A stretch of 64,000 nucleotides of DNA from an uncultured Robinsoniella sp. (GTDB lineage: Bacteria; Bacillota; Clostridia; Lachnospirales; Lachnospiraceae): assembly GCA_900540475.1 (NCBI GenBank), contig UQGG01000008.1, forward strand, positions 62,001-126,000. The letters are read 5' to 3'. The notes beneath the pieces were generated by a model. The model was not told the DNA's origin, did not search any database, and saw only the letters and a program-made list of their open reading frames with translations. Positions 1-8,869 of this stretch are shown here, piece after piece. Every line of letters begins with the position of its first letter. Position 1 is the stretch's first letter. Both the position numbers and the translations under genes were made by a program.

Positions 1-267
1 GCGGTATTCCATGTTTATCCGACATTTCTCCATTGCATATTTATGAAAAATCTTTAGATTTTGCGCAATACATCAATATATTTAGACAATCACATACACT
101 GTCTGCTCACTATTTTAGCCCAAAACACAAATATCATACTGCAAAATAACATTTTTCCTCATATTCCCTCCAGCAAACTCAATTATGAATTGCAGACCGG
201 GGATATTATAGAGTAGCATAAGATTACTGATTTGACAAATTTGACATAGATTGTTTACACTATGCCA
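1..267. other. Left-edge intergenic DNA, no supported gene
   Basis: AT-rich stretch with no convincing coding region on either strand. On the minus strand a good ribosome binding site (GGAGGG near 170) is followed by only about 15 codons before a stop. A possible minus-strand start at 25 would leave the window at once and cannot be judged. Confidence 0.4.
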
Positions 268-328
268 TTGCTATTTAACGGAATAATACCTATAATTTTT
301 GACAATGATTTGTATCATCTGCTATACT
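268..328 (+). promoter_or_regulatory. Tandem promoters of the DUF624 gene, one with an inverted repeat in its spacer
   Basis: Upstream promoter: TTGCTA (268-273), 17 bp, TATAAT (291-296). Downstream promoter: TTGACA (299-304), 18 bp, extended minus-10 TGC-TATACT (323-328). The downstream spacer holds the inverted repeat ATGAT-TTGT-ATCAT (305-318), placed where a repressor would block RNA polymerase. Boxes are seen directly; use and regulator are inferred. Confidence 0.6.
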
Positions 329-396
329 GTTTCAGAATGTATTTCTTATTATCATACAGACATACTGTATAAGATACCAGAAAGGTGGGACCATTT

Positions 397-1053
397 ATGG
401 GATTCTTAAATCCAGACAATTTTTTAAACAGATTTTTCGGTAAAGTAGGCGATGTTATAACGTTGAATATCTTATTCATCCTCTGTTCCATACCACTATT
501 TACCATAGGGGCATCGGCTACTGCTCTTTACTACGCCTCCATGAAAATGATAAAAGGTGATGAAACCATTGCCAGAAAGGATTTTATAAAATCCTTTAAA
601 GAAAACTTCAAACAATCCACCATCGTTTGGCTGGTATTTGTAGTGATTGCCGTTATACTGATCTTCAATATACAGTTTTTAGTTACACAAGAGTCATCCT
701 ATGGAAATATGCTGAAATATCTTTCCTATGGCATCTCAGCAATTGTCGTTTTCGAATTGCTGTACATTTTCCCGGTAATTGGAGCATTTGCCAACACCAC
801 TAAAAACCTGCTGAAAAATGCCTTCCTGTTCACCTACATGCATATTCCATCAACCTTAGTGATGGCTCTGCTGTGGGTAATACCATTAAGCCTGACTTTT
901 ACTGATTTAAAGCTGGCACCTTTATATCTGTTCTGCTGGTTTTTCTTTGGCTTTGCTCTGCTTGTACTGATCTGTTCCTGGTTTTTATATCGGATTTTTA
1001 AGAAATACCTTCCAGCTGAGGAGGAAGAAACAGAAACCGCAGCTCACATGTAG
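397..1053 (+). CDS. DUF624 (YesL-type) membrane protein
   Basis: Polytopic membrane protein of 218 residues resembling the YesL/DUF624 family, which often sits beside sugar ABC transporters and whose biochemical role is not established. The N-terminus (GFLNPDNFLNRFFGKVGD) is typical of the family. About five hydrophobic segments follow (near residues 20-45, 75-95, 105-130, 150-170 and 180-205), then an acidic tail with EEEE. The ATG at 397 is chosen because AAAGGTGGG lies 7 bases before it; a GTG at 385 in frame would overlap that ribosome binding site. The gene stands alone between its own promoters and a bidirectional terminator, with no transporter next to it. Confidence 0.8.
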   Translation: MGFLNPDNFLNRFFGKVGDVITLNILFILCSIPLFTIGASATALYYASMKMIKGDETIARKDFIKSFKENFKQSTIVWLVFVVIAVILIFNIQFLVTQESSYGNMLKYLSYGISAIVVFELLYIFPVIGAFANTTKNLLKNAFLFTYMHIPSTLVMALLWVIPLSLTFTDLKLAPLYLFCWFFFGFALLVLICSWFLYRIFKKYLPAEEEETETAAHM

Positions 1054-1098
1054 GACGAGACAATACAGAAACTGCAAAACTCTGACATATCAGAATAT

Positions 1099-1135
1099 AA
1101 AAACTGCCCCCTGTTAAACAGAGAGGGCAGTTTTT
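1099..1135. terminator. Bidirectional intrinsic terminator
   Basis: AAAAACTGCCC (1099-1109) pairs with GGGCAGTTTTT (1125-1135). A-rich and T-rich flanks allow it to end both the DUF624 transcript and the convergent alpha-galactosidase transcript. Confidence 0.85.
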
Positions 1136-1215
1136 ATACCTGTTACTTCTTAATCTTATAAAAAGAATCTTGTACACTCATTGTAACTGTGTCTAATAAT
1201 TTTGATATCTCATAG

Positions 1216-3408
1216 TTATACTTCCGTAAATGAAAACTCCACCGCCTGATAGTCGCCGGCTGTACGCGGGAATAGGATTCCCCCGTTCATAAGGGCTTTC
1301 CCGCTATGGATTTCATCCGTTCCATTTACACGGTATTTTTTATCTGGATCCAATCCCTTTAACTTCACATGGATTCTTGCCATATTTGCGATTGCCTGGA
1401 GTACCACGCCATGCAGAAGTGCCTCTGATTTATCCCCGGAAACATATTCCCAGGCTGCATAGTCATCACGTTCAAACGGATTGGAAAGGCGGTAGTAATC
1501 TCCATAATGAATGACATTGTAATATTTTTTAAATCTCTCGATCTGCTCTGTTACCATTCCTTTTTCTTCATCGGAAAGTTTGTTCAGATCCAATTCATAA
1601 CCGAAGCTTCCTGCCATAGCCACAATACCTCTTGTATCAAAAGGTGTAATCCTTCCGGTCTGGTGGTTTGGAACTGCTGAAACATGGGAGCCTACCGAAG
1701 AAATAGGGTATGCAAAGGATGTCCCGTACTGTATCTTGACTCTCTCGATGGCATCCGTATCATCGCTGCACCAGTACTGTGGTGAGTAATAAAGCATTCC
1801 CGGATCAAACCGTCCGCCTCCGCCGCTGCATCCTTCAAAAAGCACATCCGGATATTTAGCTGTCAGCTTCTCCAGAAGATCATAAAGTCCCAGTACATAA
1901 CGGTGAGGGATCTCCATCTGGCGGTCTTTAGGAAGCTGGGCGCTGTACAGGTCACAAATACTGCGGTTCATATCCCATTTTACATATTCGATATTGGCGC
2001 TGTCCAAAACATTGCTGATCTTTTGGAACAGATAATCCCTTACATCTTCTCTGGTCATATCCAGAACCAGCTGGAAGCGGGAGCGGTTAGGCTTTCTGCC
2101 CGGCATGGTAAACGCCCAGTCCGGATGCGCCCGGTATAAATCACTGTCCTCGCTTACCATTTCCGGTTCCAGCCAGATGCCGAATTTTAACCCAAGATCA
2201 TTTACCTGTTTCACAAGAGGTTCCAGACCGCCTTTTAATTTCTCTGTATTCACATCCCAGTCTCCCAGACCGGTATTATCATCGTTTCGCTTGCCAAACC
2301 AGCCGTCATCCATTACCAGCATTTCCACGCCCAGATTTGCGGCTCCTTTTGCAATATCTAACATCTTTTCTTCGTTAAAATCAAAATAAGTTGCTTCCCA
2401 GTTATTTAAAAGGACCGGTCTTCTCTGCTTTTTATATTTTCCTCTGCACAGATGATTCTGGAATGCTTTGTGGAGTTTTCTTGACATGGCGCCTAATCCT
2501 TCACCGCTGTAAACCATCACAACTTCAGGAGTGATAAACTCATCTCCGGGTTCCAGTGTATAGGCGAACTTCTGGCTGTGAATACCCATCACCGCACGTA
2601 CCTGGTTCAACTGGTCCAGTTCAATCTGGGCTTCAAAATTGCCGCTGTACACCAGTGAAATTCCATAACAGTTTCCGTAATCTTCCGTAGCATCTTTATC
2701 GCAGAGAATCACAAAGGGATTGTGATGGTGGCTGGACGACCCTCTTGTACTTCCCACCGACTGAGTTCCATGAAACAGAGGAACCCGCTCCATCTGGCGC
2801 TCCATGGCGTGGCGGCCGTGGAAATGCATCATTTCCCAGTCCCCATAAGGCAGGTCCAGGCAGACAGAAGCTGCTTTCTGCAAAACAACCGGCTCCGGAT
2901 TACCATTTTTAATTTTAACTGCTCTTGTAATAATATCAATCTTTTCCCAGACACTATAGCATAAAGTAACCTCCAGATCCGTTACCGTGTCCTTTAACAC
3001 AATTTCCAGCGTGTCTGCATCTTCTTCTTCACCATACATGGCTGGAAGCCCCTGAAGGGCATATTTTCCGCGCACAATGCGATAAGATACATAGCGTAGG
3101 TCTGTTCCCCTGGTTCCGTCTGCATTCTCCACCTCAATGCTGTTAATGCGGTAATCACCAATTCCATTGCTGGTATATTCCTGCGGCAGTACATCCAGCG
3201 AAAAAGTACGGTCCCTTCCCGCCTCATGTGGATTTCCCGAAAAGGACACGTCCCACATCTGGGTAAGATATCCCATGTCATCCCCATCAATCTTACCGCC
3301 ATAATACTGATGAAGCAGTATCCCCCATGAATTTACTTTCATCTGATAGGCGGCATTATCTGTCGTTAACGTAAATAACTTCTGTTGTTCCTTTACTACA
3401 ATTCCCAT
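1216..3408 (-). CDS. Alpha-galactosidase, GH36
   Basis: Cytoplasmic retaining glycoside hydrolase removing alpha-1,6-galactose from raffinose-family oligosaccharides and melibiose. Its 730 residues match the usual length of group I GH36 enzymes. Order: N-terminal beta-sandwich (about 1-330), (beta/alpha)8 barrel with MDDGWFGKR near 370, nucleophile Asp in KWDMNR near 478, glycine-rich EGCSGGGGRFD near 525, acid/base Asp in CSDDTD near 547, and a C-terminal beta domain. No signal peptide, so the substrate must be imported. The ATG is preceded by AAGGAGA at good spacing. No sugar transporter adjoins it. The upstream region contains the palindrome TTGGA-N7-TCCAA. Family call is firm; exact substrate is inferred. 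Confidence 0.95.
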   Translation of the reverse strand: MGIVVKEQQKLFTLTTDNAAYQMKVNSWGILLHQYYGGKIDGDDMGYLTQMWDVSFSGNPHEAGRDRTFSLDVLPQEYTSNGIGDYRINSIEVENADGTRGTDLRYVSYRIVRGKYALQGLPAMYGEEEDADTLEIVLKDTVTDLEVTLCYSVWEKIDIITRAVKIKNGNPEPVVLQKAASVCLDLPYGDWEMMHFHGRHAMERQMERVPLFHGTQSVGSTRGSSSHHHNPFVILCDKDATEDYGNCYGISLVYSGNFEAQIELDQLNQVRAVMGIHSQKFAYTLEPGDEFITPEVVMVYSGEGLGAMSRKLHKAFQNHLCRGKYKKQRRPVLLNNWEATYFDFNEEKMLDIAKGAANLGVEMLVMDDGWFGKRNDDNTGLGDWDVNTEKLKGGLEPLVKQVNDLGLKFGIWLEPEMVSEDSDLYRAHPDWAFTMPGRKPNRSRFQLVLDMTREDVRDYLFQKISNVLDSANIEYVKWDMNRSICDLYSAQLPKDRQMEIPHRYVLGLYDLLEKLTAKYPDVLFEGCSGGGGRFDPGMLYYSPQYWCSDDTDAIERVKIQYGTSFAYPISSVGSHVSAVPNHQTGRITPFDTRGIVAMAGSFGYELDLNKLSDEEKGMVTEQIERFKKYYNVIHYGDYYRLSNPFERDDYAAWEYVSGDKSEALLHGVVLQAIANMARIHVKLKGLDPDKKYRVNGTDEIHSGKALMNGGILFPRTAGDYQAVEFSFTEV

Positions 3409-3472
3409 TTATGATCTCCTTTTCCGCTAACCTGTGATTGAAAACAGTCTGTATATAAATGCGCACTTTAAT

Positions 3473-3489
3473 TTGGAATATGCATCCAA
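3473..3489 (-). promoter_or_regulatory. Small palindrome upstream of the alpha-galactosidase
   Basis: TTGGA (3473-3477) and TCCAA (3485-3489) with a 7-bp centre, about 65 bp before the start codon. It could be an operator, but I found no clear minus-35/minus-10 pair around it. Confidence 0.25.
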
Positions 3490-3658
3490 CTGCATTTATA
3501 TTTCAAACACCTGTTAAGAGCATTTTATAATTTTTTTAATCTTATCATATATATTTGCTGAATTGAATGGAGTTTTCACGCTAATACATGGGGATTTGTG
3601 AATTCCCACGCAAAACTTATGGGTTTGTAAAATAAAATATTAAATTTTTTTAAAATAG

Positions 3659-3707
3659 TTGCATATGCAATCATTTTATGGTATTCTTTTTTTAGTTGCA
3701 CGTGCAA
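3659..3707 (+). promoter_or_regulatory. Citrate synthase-marR promoter with two matching palindromic operators
   Basis: Minus-35 TTGCAT (3659-3664), 17 bp, extended minus-10 TGG-TATTCT (3682-3687). Operator 1, TTGCATATGCAA (3659-3670), covers the minus-35. Operator 2, TTGCACGTGCAA (3696-3707), covers the expected start of transcription. Both have the form AGTTGCANNTGCAATCATTTT, and their centres are 37 bp apart. MarR-family dimers bind palindromes of this size, and the second gene of this operon is a MarR protein, so autorepression is the natural reading. The boxes are seen; the pairing with this MarR is inferred. Confidence 0.7.
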
Positions 3708-3738
3708 TCATTTTGCACCTGCTTATCAGAACCAGGCG

Positions 3739-3778
3739 CTTTGAAAATACCTGTGACTGGCTGCAATGGTTTTCAAAG
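3739..3778 (+). other. Leader hairpin of the citrate synthase mRNA
   Basis: CTTTGAAAA (3739-3747) pairs perfectly with TTTTCAAAG (3770-3778) in the leader between promoter and start codon. There is no T run, so it is not a terminator; an mRNA-stability role is possible. Confidence 0.35.
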
Positions 3779-3829
3779 AAATCCTTAATGAGTTTCTGAA
3801 ATATTTATAAGAAAAGGAGATTGATTTAT

Positions 3830-5188
3830 ATGAACTATGATAAAGAACAGCAGGAATTACAGAAATTAACCGACCTATGCAAAGAAAATGGTAAAATCGA
3901 CCTTGGACTCTATGAGAAATACAACGTTAAAAGAGGCCTTCGAGATATCAACGGCAAAGGTGTCCTGACCGGACTCACTAAAATATCCAATATTCAGTCT
4001 TCTATTGAAAAAGACGGAAAGAGTTACCCTTGTGAAGGAAAACTTTTGTATCGTGGCATAGACGTACAGGACCTGGTTAAGGGCTTCATTACAACAAATA
4101 CTTATGGATATGAAGAAACCACTTATCTTCTGATCTTCGGAAATCTTCCAAACCAGAAAGAATTGGATGATTTTAAGGAATTACTGGGCAGTTACCGTAC
4201 ACTTCCTAACAATTTTGTCAGAGACGTTGTTATGAAGGCGCCAAATAAGGATATGATGAATTCCCTTGCAAAGAGTATTCTGACACTGTCCTATTATGAT
4301 CCCAACTCAGACGACATTTCTGTGGAAAATGTACTGCAGCAGTCCCTGAAGATTATCAGCGTGATGCCGATGCTTGCGGTATATGGATACCATGCCTTCA
4401 ATCATAATGAGTGCGATGAAAGTTTATACATACATAAGCCGGACCCATCCCTTTCCACTGCGGAAAACCTTTTAAGACTTCTCCGTCCAGACAAAAACTA
4501 TTCTGACCTGGAGGCACGTGTACTGGATCTCGCTCTGATTCTCCACATGGAACACGGCGGCGGTAATAACTCTACATTTACCACACATGTAGTTACCTCT
4601 TCCGGAACCGATACTTATTCTGCAGTAGCAGCTGCCCTGGCTTCCCTGAAAGGACCAAAACACGGCGGTGCCAATATAAAAGTAGTGGAAATGATTCAGA
4701 ACTTAAAAGAAACAGTCAGCGACTGGACCGACGAAACCCAGGTTCATGAATACCTTGAGAAATTAATGCGCGGCGAAGCATTTGACCGCAAGGGCCTGAT
4801 CTATGGTATGGGACATGCTGTATATTCCATTTCCGATCCAAGAGCCCAGGTGTTAAAATCCTTTGTAAAGCAGCTGTCAGAAGATAAACACCGGGAAGAT
4901 GACTATAAATTATACTCCATGATCGAGACCATGGCTCCTCGTATCATCGCAGGAGAACGCGCCATCTACAAAGGTGTAAGCGCCAACGTGGATTTCTACA
5001 GCGGCTTCGTGTACAGCATGCTGGATATTCCGGAACAGCTCTTTACCCCTATTTTTGCCATTGCCAGAATTGTAGGCTGGAGCGCTCACCGCTTGGAAGA
5101 GTTGATGAACATGGGAAAAATTATCCGTCCTGCATACAAGAGTGTATTGGATGACGGAGAATTCATCCCGATGAGCGAGCGAAAATAA
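3830..5188 (+). CDS. gltA: Citrate synthase (citrate/2-methylcitrate synthase family)
   Basis: Condenses acetyl-CoA with oxaloacetate to citrate, the entry to the oxidative branch that supplies 2-oxoglutarate for glutamate in anaerobes. Visible active-site motifs: MEHGGGNNS with a catalytic His near residue 239, GPKHGG near 282, GMGHAVYS with the second His near 326, and an Asp in NVDFYSG near 386. At 452 residues it is longer than the common 370-430, owing to an N-terminal extension (about residues 1-55). The ATG at 3830 follows AAGGAGA by 9 bases; a TTG at 3821 in frame is less likely. The stop is one base before the marR start. Preference for oxaloacetate with acetyl-CoA rather than propionyl-CoA is assumed, not shown. 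Confidence 0.9.
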   Translation: MNYDKEQQELQKLTDLCKENGKIDLGLYEKYNVKRGLRDINGKGVLTGLTKISNIQSSIEKDGKSYPCEGKLLYRGIDVQDLVKGFITTNTYGYEETTYLLIFGNLPNQKELDDFKELLGSYRTLPNNFVRDVVMKAPNKDMMNSLAKSILTLSYYDPNSDDISVENVLQQSLKIISVMPMLAVYGYHAFNHNECDESLYIHKPDPSLSTAENLLRLLRPDKNYSDLEARVLDLALILHMEHGGGNNSTFTTHVVTSSGTDTYSAVAAALASLKGPKHGGANIKVVEMIQNLKETVSDWTDETQVHEYLEKLMRGEAFDRKGLIYGMGHAVYSISDPRAQVLKSFVKQLSEDKHREDDYKLYSMIETMAPRIIAGERAIYKGVSANVDFYSGFVYSMLDIPEQLFTPIFAIARIVGWSAHRLEELMNMGKIIRPAYKSVLDDGEFIPMSERK

Positions 5189-5189
5189 A

Positions 5190-5657
5190 ATGCATACCGA
5201 TGATGACATTATTTACCCTATCAGCCGGCTCGCATCTTCTCTTTACCGCTTGAGCCAGCGGTATTATGACCGCGAGCTGGAAGAAGTGGGAATCAGCGGC
5301 GGCCAACAGTTTTTCCTGCTGCACATTGCGGACCATGAAGGTATCAGCATATTAGATCTTGCCGGAACCGAACACTTTGACAAAGGAACCACTGCCAGAG
5401 CCATCCGGAAACTGGAAACCCTTCGATATGTTGTCCGGGAAAAGGATAAATACGACAAAAGAATCAGCCGTCTGTTTATCACCTCCCATGGCAGGGAAGC
5501 AATACAGAAGCTCTATGAAGTCCGGAAAAAATGGAACCGTATACTTACCGAGCATCTTACAGATTCCGATGCAGGAGAAGTAGAACGCATCATGAAGATC
5601 TTAATTGACAACGCCTGGAATTATCTGGAGGGTCCTGATTCTCCATCCAGACAATAA
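5190..5657 (+). CDS. MarR-family transcriptional regulator
   Basis: A 155-residue winged-helix repressor with the MarR layout: helices for dimerisation at both ends and a central DNA-binding domain. The recognition region is DKGTTARAIRKLE near residues 66-78, and the wing carries KDKYDKRISRLF near 88-99. It starts one base after the citrate synthase stop and has only a weak ribosome binding site (GAGCGAG), so translational coupling is likely. Linkage to citrate synthase and the twin palindromes in the shared promoter suggest it controls its own operon. The ligand is unknown; a phenolic compound, a CoA intermediate or an oxidant would all fit the family. Confidence 0.88.
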   Translation: MHTDDDIIYPISRLASSLYRLSQRYYDRELEEVGISGGQQFFLLHIADHEGISILDLAGTEHFDKGTTARAIRKLETLRYVVREKDKYDKRISRLFITSHGREAIQKLYEVRKKWNRILTEHLTDSDAGEVERIMKILIDNAWNYLEGPDSPSRQ

Positions 5658-5676
5658 TGATTGTGACAATAAATTC

Positions 5677-5739
5677 GGCGCAGTGCCAACGGGTATCTTA
5701 CGAAAACAGTTTTGTTTTCTTACCCTATGGCACTGCGCC
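5677..5739. terminator. Large convergent hairpin after marR
   Basis: GGCGCAGTGCCA (5677-5688) pairs with TGGCACTGCGCC (5728-5739), extended after a 2-bp mismatch by GGGTA/TACCC. It lies between convergent genes. T runs are weak on both sides, so it may end transcription on both strands imperfectly. Confidence 0.65.
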
Positions 5740-5750
5740 TGATATTAATT

Positions 5751-6389
5751 TTATTCGCTTTCCAGCATTTCCCGGAAACGTATTTTAATATATGCTTCAA
5801 TTTCTTCCACACACTTATCGAATCCCAGCTTGCTGCTGTCCAGACACAAGTCATAGTTTCTTGCATCATTCCATTCTCTTCCGGTGTAATAGCGATAGTA
5901 GTCCCCACGGTATTTATCCGTTTTAGCGATGAACTTCTCCATTTCCTTCCATCCGAGAGAGGAACGCTCCAGAGCTCTTGCCATGCAATAGGTCTTTGGC
6001 GCATGTACGAATACGCTGACAACATTGGGATTATCCCTCAGAACGAAATCCGCACACCGTCCGATGATCACGCAGGACTCTTCCTGTGCCAGTTCTTTGA
6101 TTACCTTTGCCTGATAGTTAAATAGATTGTCATTGGATACGAAATCATCACTTTCCGGCGGAATCAGTTCTCCCTTATAAACCCTCTTTGTAATTCCAAA
6201 CAAAGGGCTGCTCTTTAATTTTTCATCAGCCTGGTTAAACAGTTTTTCGTCAATCCCGCTTTCGTCGGAAGCCATTCTTAAAATCTCCCTGTTATAGCAG
6301 TTGATACTGTTTTTCTCTGCAAACATCTCTCCGATTGTTTTACCGCCGCTTCCATACTGCCTCGCAATCGTTACGATTACCTTCTCCAT
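5751..6389 (-). CDS. Cytidylate kinase-like family protein
   Basis: A 212-residue P-loop protein of the cytidylate-kinase-like family common in Clostridia. The nucleotide-binding loop GSGGKTIG is at residues 14-21 after the opening VIVTIARQYG, and CYNREILRMA follows near 31-40, as in this family. A conserved central block (SCVIIGRCADFVLRD) lies near 105-120. Housekeeping CMP kinase (Cmk) is a different, better-defined family, so nucleotide kinase activity is likely but the substrate is unknown. It lies 18 bases after livF on the same strand and may be read with the liv operon, though no functional link is known. Confidence 0.8.
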   Translation of the reverse strand: MEKVIVTIARQYGSGGKTIGEMFAEKNSINCYNREILRMASDESGIDEKLFNQADEKLKSSPLFGITKRVYKGELIPPESDDFVSNDNLFNYQAKVIKELAQEESCVIIGRCADFVLRDNPNVVSVFVHAPKTYCMARALERSSLGWKEMEKFIAKTDKYRGDYYRYYTGREWNDARNYDLCLDSSKLGFDKCVEEIEAYIKIRFREMLESE

Positions 6390-6407
6390 AAGAACCTCCT
6401 TTTCCTG

Positions 6408-7118
6408 TTATTCTCCCAGATATGCTTTCTTGATCGAATCATCCATCATTAATACAGATGCTTCTGCTTCTTTTACAATATTTCCGGTCTCCAGTACATA
6501 TGCCCGGTCAGCGATGGACAATGCCTTTTTCGCATTCTGCTCAACCAGCAGTACCGTTGTTCCGCCTGCACTGACTTCTTTGATGATGTCAAAGATCTCA
6601 TTTACAAAAATCGGGGAAAGACCCATAGACGGCTCATCCATTAAAATAATTCTGGGATGAGACATTAACGCCCGTCCCATTGCAAGCATCTGCTGTTCTC
6701 CACCGCTAAGGGTTCCGGACAGCTGATTCTTTCTCTCCTCCAGACGGGGGAATCTCTTATATACCATCTTCAGGGTAGATGCAATCTCTTCCTTATCTTT
6801 TCTCGTATAAGCTCCCAGAATCAGGTTTTCATAAACGCTCAGGTCTGCAAATACACGACGGCCTTCCGGCACATGTGCCATCCCCAGGGTTACAATCTTA
6901 TGTCCCGGCAGCTTCGTAATATCCCTGCCTTCAAATTCAATCTTACCTGCTTTAGAGGGAATCAACCCCGTAATGGTATGAAGAATTGTGGTTTTGCCTG
7001 CGCCGTTAGCACCGATCAGTGCAATGACCTCACCCTCATTTACTTCAAAGGAAATCCCCTTAATCGCCTGGATTACACCGTAATTAACCTTCAGGTCAGT
7101 AACACTTAACATAGCCAT
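6408..7118 (-). CDS. livF: Branched-chain amino acid ABC transporter ATPase LivF
   Basis: One of the two cytoplasmic ATPases driving uptake of leucine, isoleucine, valine or related amino acids. Walker A GANGAGKTT is at residues 36-44, the ABC signature LSGGEQQMLAMGRAL near 137-151, and Walker B ILMDEPSMGLSP directly after. At 236 residues it has the LivF length and lacks the insertion found in LivG. AGGAGG sits 6 bases before the ATG. Last transport gene of the livHMGF unit, 10 bases after livG. Confidence 0.95.
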   Translation of the reverse strand: MAMLSVTDLKVNYGVIQAIKGISFEVNEGEVIALIGANGAGKTTILHTITGLIPSKAGKIEFEGRDITKLPGHKIVTLGMAHVPEGRRVFADLSVYENLILGAYTRKDKEEIASTLKMVYKRFPRLEERKNQLSGTLSGGEQQMLAMGRALMSHPRIILMDEPSMGLSPIFVNEIFDIIKEVSAGGTTVLLVEQNAKKALSIADRAYVLETGNIVKEAEASVLMMDDSIKKAYLGE

Positions 7119-7128
7119 TGTAATCCTC

Positions 7129-7887
7129 CTATTCGCCCAGATATGCTGTAATTACTTTAGAATCATTCAGCACATCTTCCGGCTTTCCATTTGCAAGTTC
7201 CGTACCAAAATTTAATACATACAGATATTCACAGATACCGGCAACCAGCTTCATATCATGTTCAATCAGAAGAATTGTCACATGAAACTTCTTGCGGATC
7301 AGTTCTATGGTATGCATTAACTCTGCAGTCTCATTGGGGTTCATGCCGGCTGCCGGCTCATCCAGCAGAAGGAGTTTGGGCTTTGTAGCCAGCGCCCTGG
7401 CGATCTCCAGCTTCCGCTGTTTGCCGTAGGGTAAATTGGATGCCAGCACATCTGCGTATTGTTCCAGTTCAAATACCTTCAGGATGTCCATGGCATGTTC
7501 ATCCATTTCTTTTTCTTTTTTTGCAAAGGATCCCAGATGCAGGATACTCTCTGCAAGGGTATATTTAATTTCATTATGAAGGGCTGCCTTTACATTGTCA
7601 AGCACCGACATCTGAGAAAAGAGACGGATATTCTGAAATGTTCTGGCCACGCCAGACTGACAGATCTGGTCCGGTTTTAACCCTACAAGGCTTTTTCCGT
7701 CCAGGGTAATCGTACCGTCTGTGGGAAGATACACTCCGGTGAGCAGGTTAAATGCCGTTGTCTTGCCGGCTCCGTTAGGTCCGATCAGTCCAACCAGGCT
7801 CCCCTCTTCAATACTCATATTCAGGTTATCTACCGCACGCAGGCCTCCGAAGGAGATGCCCAAGCTTTTTACTTCTAATAGTGCCAT
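7129..7887 (-). CDS. livG: Branched-chain amino acid ABC transporter ATPase LivG
   Basis: Second cytoplasmic ATPase of the liv importer. Walker A GPNGAGKTT is near residues 36-44. The Q-loop region (VARTFQNIRLF) near 80-90 is typical of LivG, the signature is LPYGKQRKLEIARAL, and Walker B is LLLLDEPAAGMNP. The 252-residue length and the extra helical segment after the Q-loop separate it from LivF. The start lies 2 bases after the livM stop, with AAGGAGGGAG inside the end of livM, so the two are coupled. Confidence 0.95.
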   Translation of the reverse strand: MALLEVKSLGISFGGLRAVDNLNMSIEEGSLVGLIGPNGAGKTTAFNLLTGVYLPTDGTITLDGKSLVGLKPDQICQSGVARTFQNIRLFSQMSVLDNVKAALHNEIKYTLAESILHLGSFAKKEKEMDEHAMDILKVFELEQYADVLASNLPYGKQRKLEIARALATKPKLLLLDEPAAGMNPNETAELMHTIELIRKKFHVTILLIEHDMKLVAGICEYLYVLNFGTELANGKPEDVLNDSKVITAYLGE

Positions 7888-7889
7888 AC

Positions 7890-8861
7890 TTATACTCCCT
7901 CCTTCCGGACTTTTTCAGAACGCCGCATGTTTCGCTTTTCCATCATCATTTGTTTAACAGAAGAATTATTGAACAGCATAAGGGCGATCAGTACAATCGA
8001 ATAGATGAGCATTCTGTAATCTGCAGCGCCACGGAGTAATTCGGGAAGTGCCGTCAGTATCACAGCTGCAATAATCGAGCCTTTAATATTTCCCATGCCG
8101 CCAAGTACTACCATAACCAGAATCTCAATGGATGTATTATAATCAAAATTACCCGGCTTTAGAATACCGATATTTCCCGCATAAACTACGCCAGCCATAC
8201 CTGCCAGGAATGCCGCCACAACAAATGCCATTATTTTAAATTTGCTCACCGGGATACCAACCGCCTGGGCAGCCACATAATTATCACGGACTGCACAGAT
8301 TGCACGGCCATGTCTGGAATTTACCAGATGAGCAACTACAACAATTACGATTATTGTCAGAATAAACACAAATGTAAAATTACGGTAGGTAGTGTTTAAA
8401 GGTATCTTGGAAAGTCCCTTTGCACCGCCTGTGATTCCTGTCATGGAGTTAATGATAGACTTGATAATCTCCCCAAATCCCAGGGTTACGATAGCCAGGT
8501 AATCCCCTCTCAGTCTGAGAACCGGAATACCAATCAATAATCCAAAAAGCGCTGCACAGATACCACCCACCAGCAGTCCCAGAATAAGGCTTACTATAGA
8601 TGGCAGATCCTTTGTTCCTATCATAACAAGCGCTCCGGTATATGCCCCAATTGACATAAATCCTGCATGACCAAGGCTTAACTCTCCTAAAAATCCAACT
8701 ACCAGGCACAGGGACACAGCCAGCATGACGTAGGTACAGATCGGGATGATCAGAGACATCATCTGGCGGCTTAATACGCCTGTATTAACCAATACCATAA
8801 CAATGGCATAAACTGCAACAGCAATTACTGCATTTATTATTAATTTCTTCTTGTCTTTCAT
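7890..8861 (-). CDS. livM: Branched-chain amino acid ABC transporter permease LivM
   Basis: Inner-membrane permease, 323 residues, with about eight to ten hydrophobic segments. The conserved loop GDYLAIVTLGFGEI, which contacts the ATPase, is near residues 119-132; LSLGHAGFMSIGAY near 61-74 and VLGGMGNIKGSI near 254-265 are also typical. It forms the pore with LivH. AGGTGGG precedes the ATG, 8 bases after livH. Confidence 0.94.
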   Translation of the reverse strand: MKDKKKLIINAVIAVAVYAIVMVLVNTGVLSRQMMSLIIPICTYVMLAVSLCLVVGFLGELSLGHAGFMSIGAYTGALVMIGTKDLPSIVSLILGLLVGGICAALFGLLIGIPVLRLRGDYLAIVTLGFGEIIKSIINSMTGITGGAKGLSKIPLNTTYRNFTFVFILTIIVIVVVAHLVNSRHGRAICAVRDNYVAAQAVGIPVSKFKIMAFVVAAFLAGMAGVVYAGNIGILKPGNFDYNTSIEILVMVVLGGMGNIKGSIIAAVILTALPELLRGAADYRMLIYSIVLIALMLFNNSSVKQMMMEKRNMRRSEKVRKEGV

Positions 8862-8869
8862 GATCCCAC

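Noticed and set aside
1..215. Possible minus-strand gene starts at the left edge (RBS near 170; ATG at 25)
   Set aside because: The first ends after about 15 codons; the second has only a few codons inside the window.
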